DNA from: a virus
Virus record (IMG/VR): IMGVR_UViG_3300027797_000183
Span: 1 to 20,276 of that record
DNA: 20,276 nt
Reading direction: 5' to 3' (one strand)
Shown: in pieces, positions 13,382 to 20,276 of the stretch
How the letters are laid out: every line of letters begins with the position of its first letter
Numbering within the stretch: the first letter of the stretch is position 1
Program-made: the position numbers and the translations under genes
Notes under the pieces: model-generated
The model's input: only the letters and a program-made list of their open reading frames with translations
Databases searched by the model: none
What the model was told of the DNA's origin: nothing

Positions 13382-15256
13382 ATGAAAAATCTTTTTGAAG
13401 AGTTACAAAGAATAAAGTCTTTAATAGTTTACGAACAAGGTGTAAAGATTAATGAAGTTAGTACTTCATCCGTTGAAGGTGATAGTGGTAGTGAAGGTGA
13501 AAATAATGTAGAACAAGAATCAAAAACTGAAGGTAGTACAGAATCAAGTAAAAATAATTGTGTGTCTATTACAAATACTGAGGTATATAAAACTGAAAGT
13601 GATGTAAATGAAGAAGTACCTGAAAAGTTCTTTCAGAAGTTCAAAGAAAAAGTGGAAGCACAGTTTGGTTTATTTGAGGATGGTGAATTTACTATTGAAG
13701 ACATCAATGTATTTGGGGGTGCTAGTAATTACTGGAAAGGTAATAATAGTAATAAATTTCCTGCGGTAGAACCTAAATATTGTAACGAATATGATGTTAA
13801 TAATGGTATAAAATCATTAAAACCTTGGGGTTCGGGTTGTAAGGGTTTTGATAAAACTCCGAAAGCGACATATGGTAAAAATTCTTCAGGTAAAAAAAGT
13901 AATGAAGATTTAGCAAAAAGAAGGGCACAAAAAGTTTTAGATGAATTAACTAAAAAAATTGTGACTTTTGCTCAACAAAAGAATATTAAAGTCCCAACCG
14001 ATTTCAAAAAAGAAATAAAAGAAATTACTTCTGGATCCATTTATACTGAAGATAAAACAGATACCCATTCAGTAGTTGCAGCAGCAATTAAAAGTGGTGA
14101 ATTAAATGCAGGACAATTAGTAATGATAGATGCAGTTTTATGTTTTACACCATACAACCCATGTCCTAATTGTATGATTAGAGATCCAAAAACTAAACAA
14201 TGTAAATGTAAAGATGGTTTAACAGAAAAAGATGGTAAGTGTTTTTGCCCTAATGGGAAAGAGGTGGATGAAAATTGTGAATGTAATAGTTGTCCAGATC
14301 CTTGTATGACATTTAATAAAGAAACAAAAAAATGCGATTGCCCAGAAGGAATGACATTCAATGAGTCTACAAAACAATGTGAATGTCCTAAAGGTTTTAA
14401 AAAGACAGATGATTGTAAATGTAAAAAAGAACAAAAAGAATGTCCTGATAAATGTCAAAAACCTGATGAAAATGGTGATTGTAAATGTCCTAATGGTATG
14501 ACATTTAATGAAGAGACACAAAAATGTGATTGTCCTGAAGGTAAAATTAAACCTACTGTAGATGCGTGTAATTGTCTAACACCAAAACCACCATTAAAAT
14601 GTGGGTATAGTGAGAAAAAAGAAGGTGGTAGAGGTACAAAACAAAATAACTTTGTTGCTGCAACAGTTAAAAGTGGATTCCCTGTTGGTGAGGGTGATAC
14701 AGTAACTATTTCATTCGATTCTCTAGTAGTACCAGACGCATTTTATGTTAAGTATGGTGATCAAGAATTCTTTAGTGGATTTATGGGTGATGTTTATAAT
14801 ATGGAATATAGACAAGTTGCGTTAAGTATACCTGAAAGAAAGAAAATGTTACCATTACAATCGACATCTCTTAAAGATTCGATTAAAAAATCATTATCAG
14901 ATGGTGATAATGATTATAGTGAAATGGAAAATGGTGTACGTAATTTTGTTGGTGAATTAATTATCTATAAAAGAACTGAAGGGTTGTTGGAAAGTATTAA
15001 TACAGCAATTAAATCTGAAGGGGGAAAATTAACAATTAAAGATATCTTTAAAGATGGTGATTCAGAAGCGGAAAAAATTACTGATGATATTATTAATGGT
15101 GGTGATTTAAAAGATAATATTGTTAAATATAAACCAATAATGAAATCTGGTACATCATTTAAAATTACTAAAGAAGAAGAAAATTCCCAACTGATAATAA
15201 TGGTATTTTCACCATTAGATAGAACGATATTTAACATATCAGTTAAATGTGAGTAA
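13382..15256 (+). CDS. Cys-rich repeat protein with OmpA-like segment, probable virion or surface protein
   Basis: 624 residues. The N-terminus (LFEELQRIKSLIVY, residues 4-17) resembles the leader of the acidic coiled-coil protein at 4651. A Glu/Ser-rich linker follows (about 25-60). Residues about 103-195 look OmpA-like: INVFGGAS near 108, then N174-ED-LA-KR-RA-QK-V-LDE-L, matching the NxxLSxxRAxxVxxxL helix that holds the peptidoglycan-binding Arg (Arg181). Residues 261-398 are a Cys-rich region with CxCPxG turns, including three 15-residue units (309-323, 324-338, 373-387) of the type MTFNxxTxxCxCPxG. These recall EGF- or TIL-like disulfide modules. A non-repetitive C-terminal domain (about 407-624) ends in beta-like strands. 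No standard signal peptide is seen, so it more likely reaches the cell surface as part of the virion. ATG 13382 has an A-rich leader. Function unassigned. Confidence 0.65.
   Translation: MKNLFEELQRIKSLIVYEQGVKINEVSTSSVEGDSGSEGENNVEQESKTEGSTESSKNNCVSITNTEVYKTESDVNEEVPEKFFQKFKEKVEAQFGLFEDGEFTIEDINVFGGASNYWKGNNSNKFPAVEPKYCNEYDVNNGIKSLKPWGSGCKGFDKTPKATYGKNSSGKKSNEDLAKRRAQKVLDELTKKIVTFAQQKNIKVPTDFKKEIKEITSGSIYTEDKTDTHSVVAAAIKSGELNAGQLVMIDAVLCFTPYNPCPNCMIRDPKTKQCKCKDGLTEKDGKCFCPNGKEVDENCECNSCPDPCMTFNKETKKCDCPEGMTFNESTKQCECPKGFKKTDDCKCKKEQKECPDKCQKPDENGDCKCPNGMTFNEETQKCDCPEGKIKPTVDACNCLTPKPPLKCGYSEKKEGGRGTKQNNFVAATVKSGFPVGEGDTVTISFDSLVVPDAFYVKYGDQEFFSGFMGDVYNMEYRQVALSIPERKKMLPLQSTSLKDSIKKSLSDGDNDYSEMENGVRNFVGELIIYKRTEGLLESINTAIKSEGGKLTIKDIFKDGDSEAEKITDDIINGGDLKDNIVKYKPIMKSGTSFKITKEEENSQLIIMVFSPLDRTIFNISVKCE
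14306..14542 (+). repeat. Diverged 45-base coding repeats for MTFNxxTxxCxCPxG
   Basis: Three 45-base units encode residues 309-323, 324-338 (directly adjacent) and 373-387 of the Cys-rich protein. They share the core ATGACATT(T/C)AATGA or a close variant and the order Met-Thr-Phe-Asn ... Cys-x-Cys-Pro-x-Gly, and differ mostly at third bases and linker residues. They indicate growth by duplication. Confidence 0.8.
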
Positions 15257-15316
15257 TATTATTTATTATTTTAATATTTATTTTCAAAAATTTTATACTA
15301 TTATATTTATATACAT

Positions 15317-15700
15317 ATGGCAAAGACTAGGTATATAAATATTGATTTCCCTTTTAGGGATGGTGATAATGGGTTTTATTTTCAAATGAATAAAACTGAT
15401 AAAGACGCTATTAGGGCGGATTTATTACATCTACTTTTAACTAATAAAGGTGAAAGGTTATATCTTCCTGATTTTGGTAGTGATTTAAAAAAATACATTT
15501 TTGAACCAAATGATTCAATCACACATGAACAAATTAGAGATAATTTAAATGATACAATTAAATTATACATCCCTAATTTAATTATAAATGACATATCATT
15601 TAGAAATGATGATATAGAAGAATTAATAATTGTGGAATTAACTTATACAGTTACAGAAGGGACTTTCACTAGTACAGATACAATAACTTTAACATTCTAA
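15317..15700 (+). CDS. 25: gp25-like baseplate wedge protein
   Basis: 127 residues, near T4 gp25 (132). It belongs to the GPW/gp25 family, the sheath-initiating, lysozyme-like structural piece of contractile baseplates. The family signature is clear: TNKGERLYLPDFGSDLKKYIFEP (residues 42-64, read as TNKGERLYLP then DFGSDLKKYIFEP), followed by an amphipathic helix ITHEQIRDNLNDTIKLYIP and a final beta region. The N-terminal YINIDFPFR strand also fits. ATG 15317 is preceded by an AT-rich leader ending in TATATTTATATACAT. The gp6-like gene follows after 2 bases, as expected for wedge partners translated together. Confidence 0.92.
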   Translation: MAKTRYINIDFPFRDGDNGFYFQMNKTDKDAIRADLLHLLLTNKGERLYLPDFGSDLKKYIFEPNDSITHEQIRDNLNDTIKLYIPNLIINDISFRNDDIEELIIVELTYTVTEGTFTSTDTITLTF

Positions 15701-15702
15701 TT

Positions 15703-17532
15703 ATGGCAAAGAAAATAGATTATAATGCACGTAATTTCTCAGATGTAAGATTACAACTTATAGAATTCATACAAAAATATTATCCAGAAATATTTTCAGA
15801 TTTTAATGACGCTTCTGTCGGTATGATGTTATTAGAATTAAACGCAGCGGTTGGGGATATGTTATCATTCCATACCGACAGAATGTTTAACGAGACTCAA
15901 ATAAGTTACGCACAAGAAAGGTCTTCACTATTAGAATTGGCGAGAACATTTGGTTTAAATGTACCAGGTAAAAGACCTAGTATAACTATTGTTGATTGGA
16001 CAGTAACTAATATACCAGTAAATGGTGATACATTTGATATAAGTTACGCACCAAAAATACTTAAAGGTTCTCAAGCAACTGGTGCGGGTAAAATATTTGA
16101 GTTACAGGAAGATTGTGATTTCTCATCTCCATTTACAACAGGAGGTATTCCTAACAGATTGGTTATACCAAACATAGATGGAAATGGTATAATACAAAAT
16201 TATTCTCTTACTAAAAGAGAAATTATGGTAAATGGTATTACAAAAATATATAAAAAAGTTTTAGGTAGAGAAGATTATAGACCATTTTTAGAAGTAATCC
16301 TACCAGAAGACAATGTTTTATCGATAGAAAATATAATAACTAAGGAAGGGACAAATTTTGTAAATAACCCAACGGAAGATGAATTTTCTAATTTTGATTT
16401 AAGTTGGTATGAAGTACCTGCATTGGCACAAGGTGAAATATACATTGAAGATGAAAATGCCGTTTCAGATAGATCGGGTGTGGTAGTTGGTAAATGGAAA
16501 AATGCCCCAAAAAGATTTATACAAGAGTATACCGATAATGGTTTCTGTAAAATCATATTTGGTGCAGGTGACACAGATATTTCTGAATTAAATGATTTTG
16601 TTGGGTGTAGGGGACAAATAGAAAGAATAGGTAAAGTTGTAAATAACTTATCTTTGGGTGAGATTCCACAAACTAACAATACATTGTATGTGAGATATAG
16701 AATAGGAGGTGGAGAAGATTCTAATATTGGACCTAATACCATCACATCTTTGGGAACTACAGGTGTAATCATTAATGGAGATGACAATAATATAAATAAG
16801 ATTATAAAAAATAGTATTACTGTCAACAACCCAATTCCTGCTTTAGGTGGTAAAGAAGAACTATCAGTAGAAGAAATAAGAAATTTAGTTAGATATAATT
16901 TTTCTGCACAAAATAGGTGTGTAACAATCAAAGACTATCAGAGTAGAGTACCACTTATGTCAGGTAAATTTGGTGTACCTTTTAGAACTGGTGTGTGGGA
17001 AGAAAGAAATAAAATTAATGTATATATTTTAGCATTAGATTCTAGTAGTAAACTAACAACTGAGTCTACATCGACTTTAAAACAAAATATTGCGGATTAT
17101 TTAGCAGATTTTAGGATGATAAATGATTATGTTACGGTAAAAAATGGTAGGGTAATTAATTTAGGTTTTGAAATAGATGTTTTTACAGATAAAGCGGTAC
17201 CAAAAGGTGAGGTGATATCAGGTGTAATTTCATCAGTAACACAATATTTAGATATAAATAAGTGGCATATGGGTGATAACATATATCTATCACAGTTAGT
17301 TGAAAATGTTAATAATGTTGCTGGTGTGTTAAATGTTACTGACCTTAGAGTTTATAATAAAGTAAATGAAAATGGTAAATATTCATTAAATGAAATTGCT
17401 CAACCATATATCGATGATACAACTAGACAAATAGATTTGTTAGGTAGATATACTTTATTTGGTGCACCAAATGCGATGTTCGAAATTAAATATCCAAATA
17501 AAGATATTAAAATCACTATTTCTACCTCATAG
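15703..17532 (+). CDS. 6: gp6-like baseplate wedge protein (baseplate J family)
   Basis: 609 residues; T4 gp6 has 660. Two copies of this protein per wedge form the inner iris of the contractile baseplate. Recognisable parts are the N-terminal segment DFNDASVGMMLLELNAAVGDMLSFHTDR (residues 33-60, with GMMLLELNAAVGDMLSFH as its core), SLLELARTFGLNVPGKRPS (about 75-93), and the baseplate-J-type element VEEIRNLVRYNF...CVTIKDYQSRV (389-416). The C-terminal third carries the VNNVAGVLNVTDLRVY stretch typical of the domain that holds neighbouring wedges together. The start lies 2 bases after the gp25-like stop, so the two are one translational unit. Confidence 0.9.
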   Translation: MAKKIDYNARNFSDVRLQLIEFIQKYYPEIFSDFNDASVGMMLLELNAAVGDMLSFHTDRMFNETQISYAQERSSLLELARTFGLNVPGKRPSITIVDWTVTNIPVNGDTFDISYAPKILKGSQATGAGKIFELQEDCDFSSPFTTGGIPNRLVIPNIDGNGIIQNYSLTKREIMVNGITKIYKKVLGREDYRPFLEVILPEDNVLSIENIITKEGTNFVNNPTEDEFSNFDLSWYEVPALAQGEIYIEDENAVSDRSGVVVGKWKNAPKRFIQEYTDNGFCKIIFGAGDTDISELNDFVGCRGQIERIGKVVNNLSLGEIPQTNNTLYVRYRIGGGEDSNIGPNTITSLGTTGVIINGDDNNINKIIKNSITVNNPIPALGGKEELSVEEIRNLVRYNFSAQNRCVTIKDYQSRVPLMSGKFGVPFRTGVWEERNKINVYILALDSSSKLTTESTSTLKQNIADYLADFRMINDYVTVKNGRVINLGFEIDVFTDKAVPKGEVISGVISSVTQYLDINKWHMGDNIYLSQLVENVNNVAGVLNVTDLRVYNKVNENGKYSLNEIAQPYIDDTTRQIDLLGRYTLFGAPNAMFEIKYPNKDIKITISTS

Positions 17533-17581
17533 TAATTACTTTTTTAAAAATATAATTAGTTTTAATAAAAAAAATAATGTT

Positions 17582-18007
17582 ATGGAATGTAAAACGTGTA
17601 AACAAAAAAATCAAAAATCTAATAATGGTGAGAAACAAAATAAAAGTGGATCAATTAATATGAATATAATTCCTGAGGAAATCCAAAACGGTAATTATAA
17701 TGGTAGTTTCTTTTTTAAACTTATTGCGTTTTTAGCAATTATTATTGTATTACCATTTATCATTTTAGTTTTAGTTGGACAGATTTTTCTAACTTTCTTT
17801 TTACCTAAATCTCTACCAAAAATCACTATTAAGTTAAAAAACTTTTTTATAGGTATTTTAAATATGTATGCTAAATTTGTCTATAATAAAAAAATTAAAA
17901 AACGTGAAAACCAATTTGGTAAAACTGATTCGTATGAAGAAAAATCAGAAAATGGAACAGAATTTAACGATATAGAAATTTTCGATGGTAAAGAAAATAA
18001 AAAATAA
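17582..18007 (+). CDS. One-span membrane protein with N-terminal CxxC, 141 aa
   Basis: ATG 17582 is chosen because the same frame upstream runs back into the gp6-like gene and the region before 17582 has the usual A-rich leader (AATAAAAAAAATAATGTT). The product begins MECKTCKQK, a single CxxC that could bind metal in pairs or form a disulfide. A polar stretch follows, then a long hydrophobic segment (about residues 43-74, FFFKLIAFLAIIIVLPFIILVL and on, enough for one membrane span), a basic region (KKIKKRENQ near 103) and an acidic tail. By the positive-inside rule the C-terminal side would be cytoplasmic. The gene lies between gp6-like and another baseplate-like gene. Possible roles are holin-like function, membrane tethering of assembly or a minor virion part; none is supported by a motif. 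Confidence 0.7.
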   Translation: MECKTCKQKNQKSNNGEKQNKSGSINMNIIPEEIQNGNYNGSFFFKLIAFLAIIIVLPFIILVLVGQIFLTFFLPKSLPKITIKLKNFFIGILNMYAKFVYNKKIKKRENQFGKTDSYEEKSENGTEFNDIEIFDGKENKK

Positions 18008-18028
18008 TAAAAATAAAATGATACTAAT

Positions 18029-20276
18029 ATGTCTAAATCATTTAGAATTAGGACAACACCAGGTAATGATAATGGGTATTTAAAAGTCAATGTTGATCTT
18101 AATCAGAACTATGATCATTTAGAAATATTAAGTTTAAAAATATCTCAAAATGATGACTACCAAAGTTTTTGTGCGGAATATGGTGTAATTGCTGGTAGAG
18201 TCATTATTAATAATGGATTTGGTGTACCAAATGTTAGGGTATCTATATTTGTACCTGTAGATGAGGGTGATTTGAATGATTCAGTTAAATCCGCAATATA
18301 TCCGTATACAGAACCATTTCCTGATCAAAAAAACAAAAATGGTATACGATATAATGTATTACCAAAAAACCAACAAACATTAGATCATACACCTGTTGGT
18401 ACTTTTCCAAAGAAAAGGGAAGTATTAGATAATAATACTACTTTAGAAATATATGAAAAGTATTATAAATATACTACCACAACCAATGAGGCAGGTGATT
18501 ATATTTTATTTGGTGTACCAGTAGGGGATCATTTCTTACATTATGATATGGATGTAAGTGATATTGGTTTTTTATCAGTTAGACCTTTTGAATTAATTGA
18601 ACAAGGGTATAGTGATGACTTATTTAAAGATAGATTTAAATTTAAATCATCTAATAATTTAGATAGTTTACCACAAATTTTTTCTGAAAATATACCAGTT
18701 AGGGTTGAACCTTATTGGTGTGATAGTTTAAGTGTTGGTAATGGGTTAGGTATTAATAGATATGATATTTCTATTAATAATTTAGAATTAGTACCTACCG
18801 CAATTTTTATGGGTAGTGTTTTTACTGATGACGAAAAAGATTCTTTAAATAAGAATTGTAAGCCTGCCAGAGAAATGGGTAAAATGAATGAAGTTGTCAC
18901 AGGTCCTGGTAATATAGAAGCAATTAGAAGAACCGTAGATGGTTCAATAGAAAAATATAGTTTTAAAGGTACACCAATAGATGAAAATGGTAACTGGTCA
19001 TTATTAGTTCCTATGAATATGAGAAAAGTTGTTACTGATGAATTTGGTAATTTAATCCCATCTCCTGACGGTATAAAGGGTGTTGCGACTGAAGGTGATT
19101 ATAGATTTAGAATATCTATAGACGCAACATCAAACGACAAAAGATTAAGACAAAGGGCGAAATTCTTAGTTCCGAATACAAACAACAACTTCAATTTTAG
19201 TGAGTACAATCCAGAAGATTTGAAAAATAGTGAGGATTTTACAATAAACCAACAATTATCTAGTATTACGAAAGGAACACCTTATGCGAGTGATTTAAGA
19301 AATCAATATAATTACTTAGAAGAATTTTATCCTTTTAGGTGGAAAAAAGTATATACTGTTAAACAGTATATCGGTAGAATGCAAAAAATTCAAAACGATG
19401 AGGCGAGAGGGTTTATTGGTATTAAAGATATATTAAACGCTGAAGGTGTAAATAAATTTCCTACAAATAGGATTGATATAAATTTAAACCCCATATATAG
19501 TATAATTTGTATGTTATTAACATTATTTGGACATGTTGTGGGTATCATAAATGGTATTCTTAACATAATTAATGGTTTAATTACTACAATATGTTCGATA
19601 AAAATACCTGTTGGTATATCAATTGAATTAAGATATTGTATAAATTTACCTGCTGGTCTCGAATTATGTAATGCTGCATATAAAACTCATTGTTGTCCGA
19701 AAGACGGAAGTGATTGTGGTGGTGGTAGTGGTTGTGGCGCAAATTGTGGTTGTGGGTCAGAGTTTAATTTATCGTTAAATATTAACTGGAAATGTATTTT
19801 CAGTCCTCTTTTATGTAATAAATGTAAAGGGATATGTCCATCAGCTAAAACTCATAGTTGTTGTCCAAATTCATATGATTATGGTGGGTGTGGTAATAAT
19901 GAAACAATTTCATCTCCAGCAAGTGATGGTGTACCAGACAAACCTTGTTGTAAAAACTGTTGTGTTAAAATACCTTTAATAGGTTTAAAATGTTCTGATG
20001 AAGGTACAAATACTATAGTTACTTTAATACCAACACCGTTTGGTAACGCACAAGGGTGTAATTCACCATATGTGATACCATTCTCTTGTATAAATTGTGG
20101 TGGTATACAAACGCCAGGTATAAAAGATTGGGTATCTTGTGTTATGGAACCAGTTGCAGTATTTTTAAGGATGTTGAAATTTGATTTCTATAATGATTGG
20201 GTAGGTGGATCACTTTATTTCCCATTAATAAAAAGAAAATATAAATTAAAGAAATCTAAAAGAAAATTTGGTCAAA
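18029..20276 (+). CDS. Large Cys-rich baseplate-region protein with carboxypeptidase-regulatory-like domain (3' partial)
   Basis: ATG 18029 opens a frame without stop to the right edge (749 residues visible). The N-terminal part has the carboxypeptidase-D regulatory/CnaB-like beta-sandwich signature: AGRVIINNGFGVPNVRVSIFVP (begins residue 55) and TTTNEAGDYILFGVPVGDH (ends about 170), with a long insert between. From residue about 492 there is a hydrophobic stretch (IICMLLTLFGHVV, then IINGILNIINGLITTI). A Cys-rich part follows, with 23 Cys in about 158 residues (19667-20140), including two KTH(S)CCP units, CNKCKGIC and CCKNCC, suggestive of metal binding or disulfides. By order after gp25 and gp6, it stands where T4 has the wedge protein gp7, but no direct similarity to gp7 is visible. 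Structural baseplate role is inference. Confidence 0.75.
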   Translation, partial: MSKSFRIRTTPGNDNGYLKVNVDLNQNYDHLEILSLKISQNDDYQSFCAEYGVIAGRVIINNGFGVPNVRVSIFVPVDEGDLNDSVKSAIYPYTEPFPDQKNKNGIRYNVLPKNQQTLDHTPVGTFPKKREVLDNNTTLEIYEKYYKYTTTTNEAGDYILFGVPVGDHFLHYDMDVSDIGFLSVRPFELIEQGYSDDLFKDRFKFKSSNNLDSLPQIFSENIPVRVEPYWCDSLSVGNGLGINRYDISINNLELVPTAIFMGSVFTDDEKDSLNKNCKPAREMGKMNEVVTGPGNIEAIRRTVDGSIEKYSFKGTPIDENGNWSLLVPMNMRKVVTDEFGNLIPSPDGIKGVATEGDYRFRISIDATSNDKRLRQRAKFLVPNTNNNFNFSEYNPEDLKNSEDFTINQQLSSITKGTPYASDLRNQYNYLEEFYPFRWKKVYTVKQYIGRMQKIQNDEARGFIGIKDILNAEGVNKFPTNRIDINLNPIYSIICMLLTLFGHVVGIINGILNIINGLITTICSIKIPVGISIELRYCINLPAGLELCNAAYKTHCCPKDGSDCGGGSGCGANCGCGSEFNLSLNINWKCIFSPLLCNKCKGICPSAKTHSCCPNSYDYGGCGNNETISSPASDGVPDKPCCKNCCVKIPLIGLKCSDEGTNTIVTLIPTPFGNAQGCNSPYVIPFSCINCGGIQTPGIKDWVSCVMEPVAVFLRMLKFDFYNDWVGGSLYFPLIKRKYKLKKSKRKFGQ

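Noticed and set aside
14041-14521. Minus-strand open frames across the Cys-rich repeats
   Set aside because: They mirror the biased codons of the + strand repeat region, lack leaders and lie fully inside a well-supported gene.
16275-16931. 218-codon minus-strand open frame inside the gp6-like gene
   Set aside because: It is a long shadow of a strongly recognised gene; the product is low-complexity Ser/Pro/Leu with no motif.
17459-17581. Upstream extension of the membrane-protein gene into the gp6-like gene
   Set aside because: It would overlap gp6 coding by 74 bases with no leader, whereas ATG 17582 has the usual A-rich leader and gives the CxxC N-terminus.
1-20276. tRNA genes, CRISPR arrays, integrase, transposase or toxin-antitoxin pairs
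   Set aside because: Looked for in gaps and frames; the gaps are all short and hold only promoters, hairpins or A-rich leaders, and no such protein motifs were found.

Overview
The window is a strongly AT-rich piece of the genome of a large tailed phage with a T4-like (contractile-tail) gene set, read almost entirely on the + strand. Protein motifs identify a baseplate hub protein, a gp32-type single-stranded DNA-binding protein, a UvsX/RecA-type recombinase, a FEN-type 5' nuclease, a gp41/DnaB-type helicase, an adenosylcobalamin-dependent (class II) ribonucleotide reductase, and gp25- and gp6-type baseplate wedge proteins. Several signs point to a Bacteroidota, perhaps flavobacterial, host. 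Start codons are preceded by A-rich leaders without Shine-Dalgarno sequences. Two promoters fit the TTG / TAnnTTTG pattern of that phylum. There is a flavobacterial-looking signal peptide and a DUF5522-like small Cys-rich protein. The host assignment is inference.

Layout. (1) 2-5391: a 5'-truncated hub gene whose C-terminus resembles a GH19 lysozyme/chitinase with altered active-site residues, two overlapping genes of unknown function, a 59-residue small gene and an acidic coiled-coil probable virion protein, closed by a good terminator at 5413-5440. (2) 5452-10463: a promoter followed by a compact replication and recombination operon: ssDNA-binding protein, recombinase, 5' nuclease, unknown gene, helicase. 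(3) 10563-12738: class II ribonucleotide reductase and the DUF5522-like protein, ending in a hairpin that overlaps the stop codon. (4) 12748-13311: the only minus-strand gene, a secreted metzincin (matrixin-like) protease with its own host-type promoter. (5) 13382-15256: a 624-residue Cys-rich protein with an OmpA-like motif. (6) 15317-20276: baseplate block with gp25, gp6, a one-span membrane protein and a large Cys-rich protein that runs off the 3' end.

How the genes work together. The central operon supplies the replication fork and recombination machinery: helicase unwinding, primer removal, ssDNA coating and strand exchange. The reductase supplies deoxynucleotides. The flanking blocks build the baseplate and other virion parts. 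The stretch 12423-15256 looks like an accessory insertion between the replication and baseplate blocks. It holds a secreted protease and a Cys-rich, possibly envelope- or surface-binding protein back to back. No tRNA gene, CRISPR array, integrase or insertion sequence was seen, and no gene-free stretch exceeds about 130 bases.
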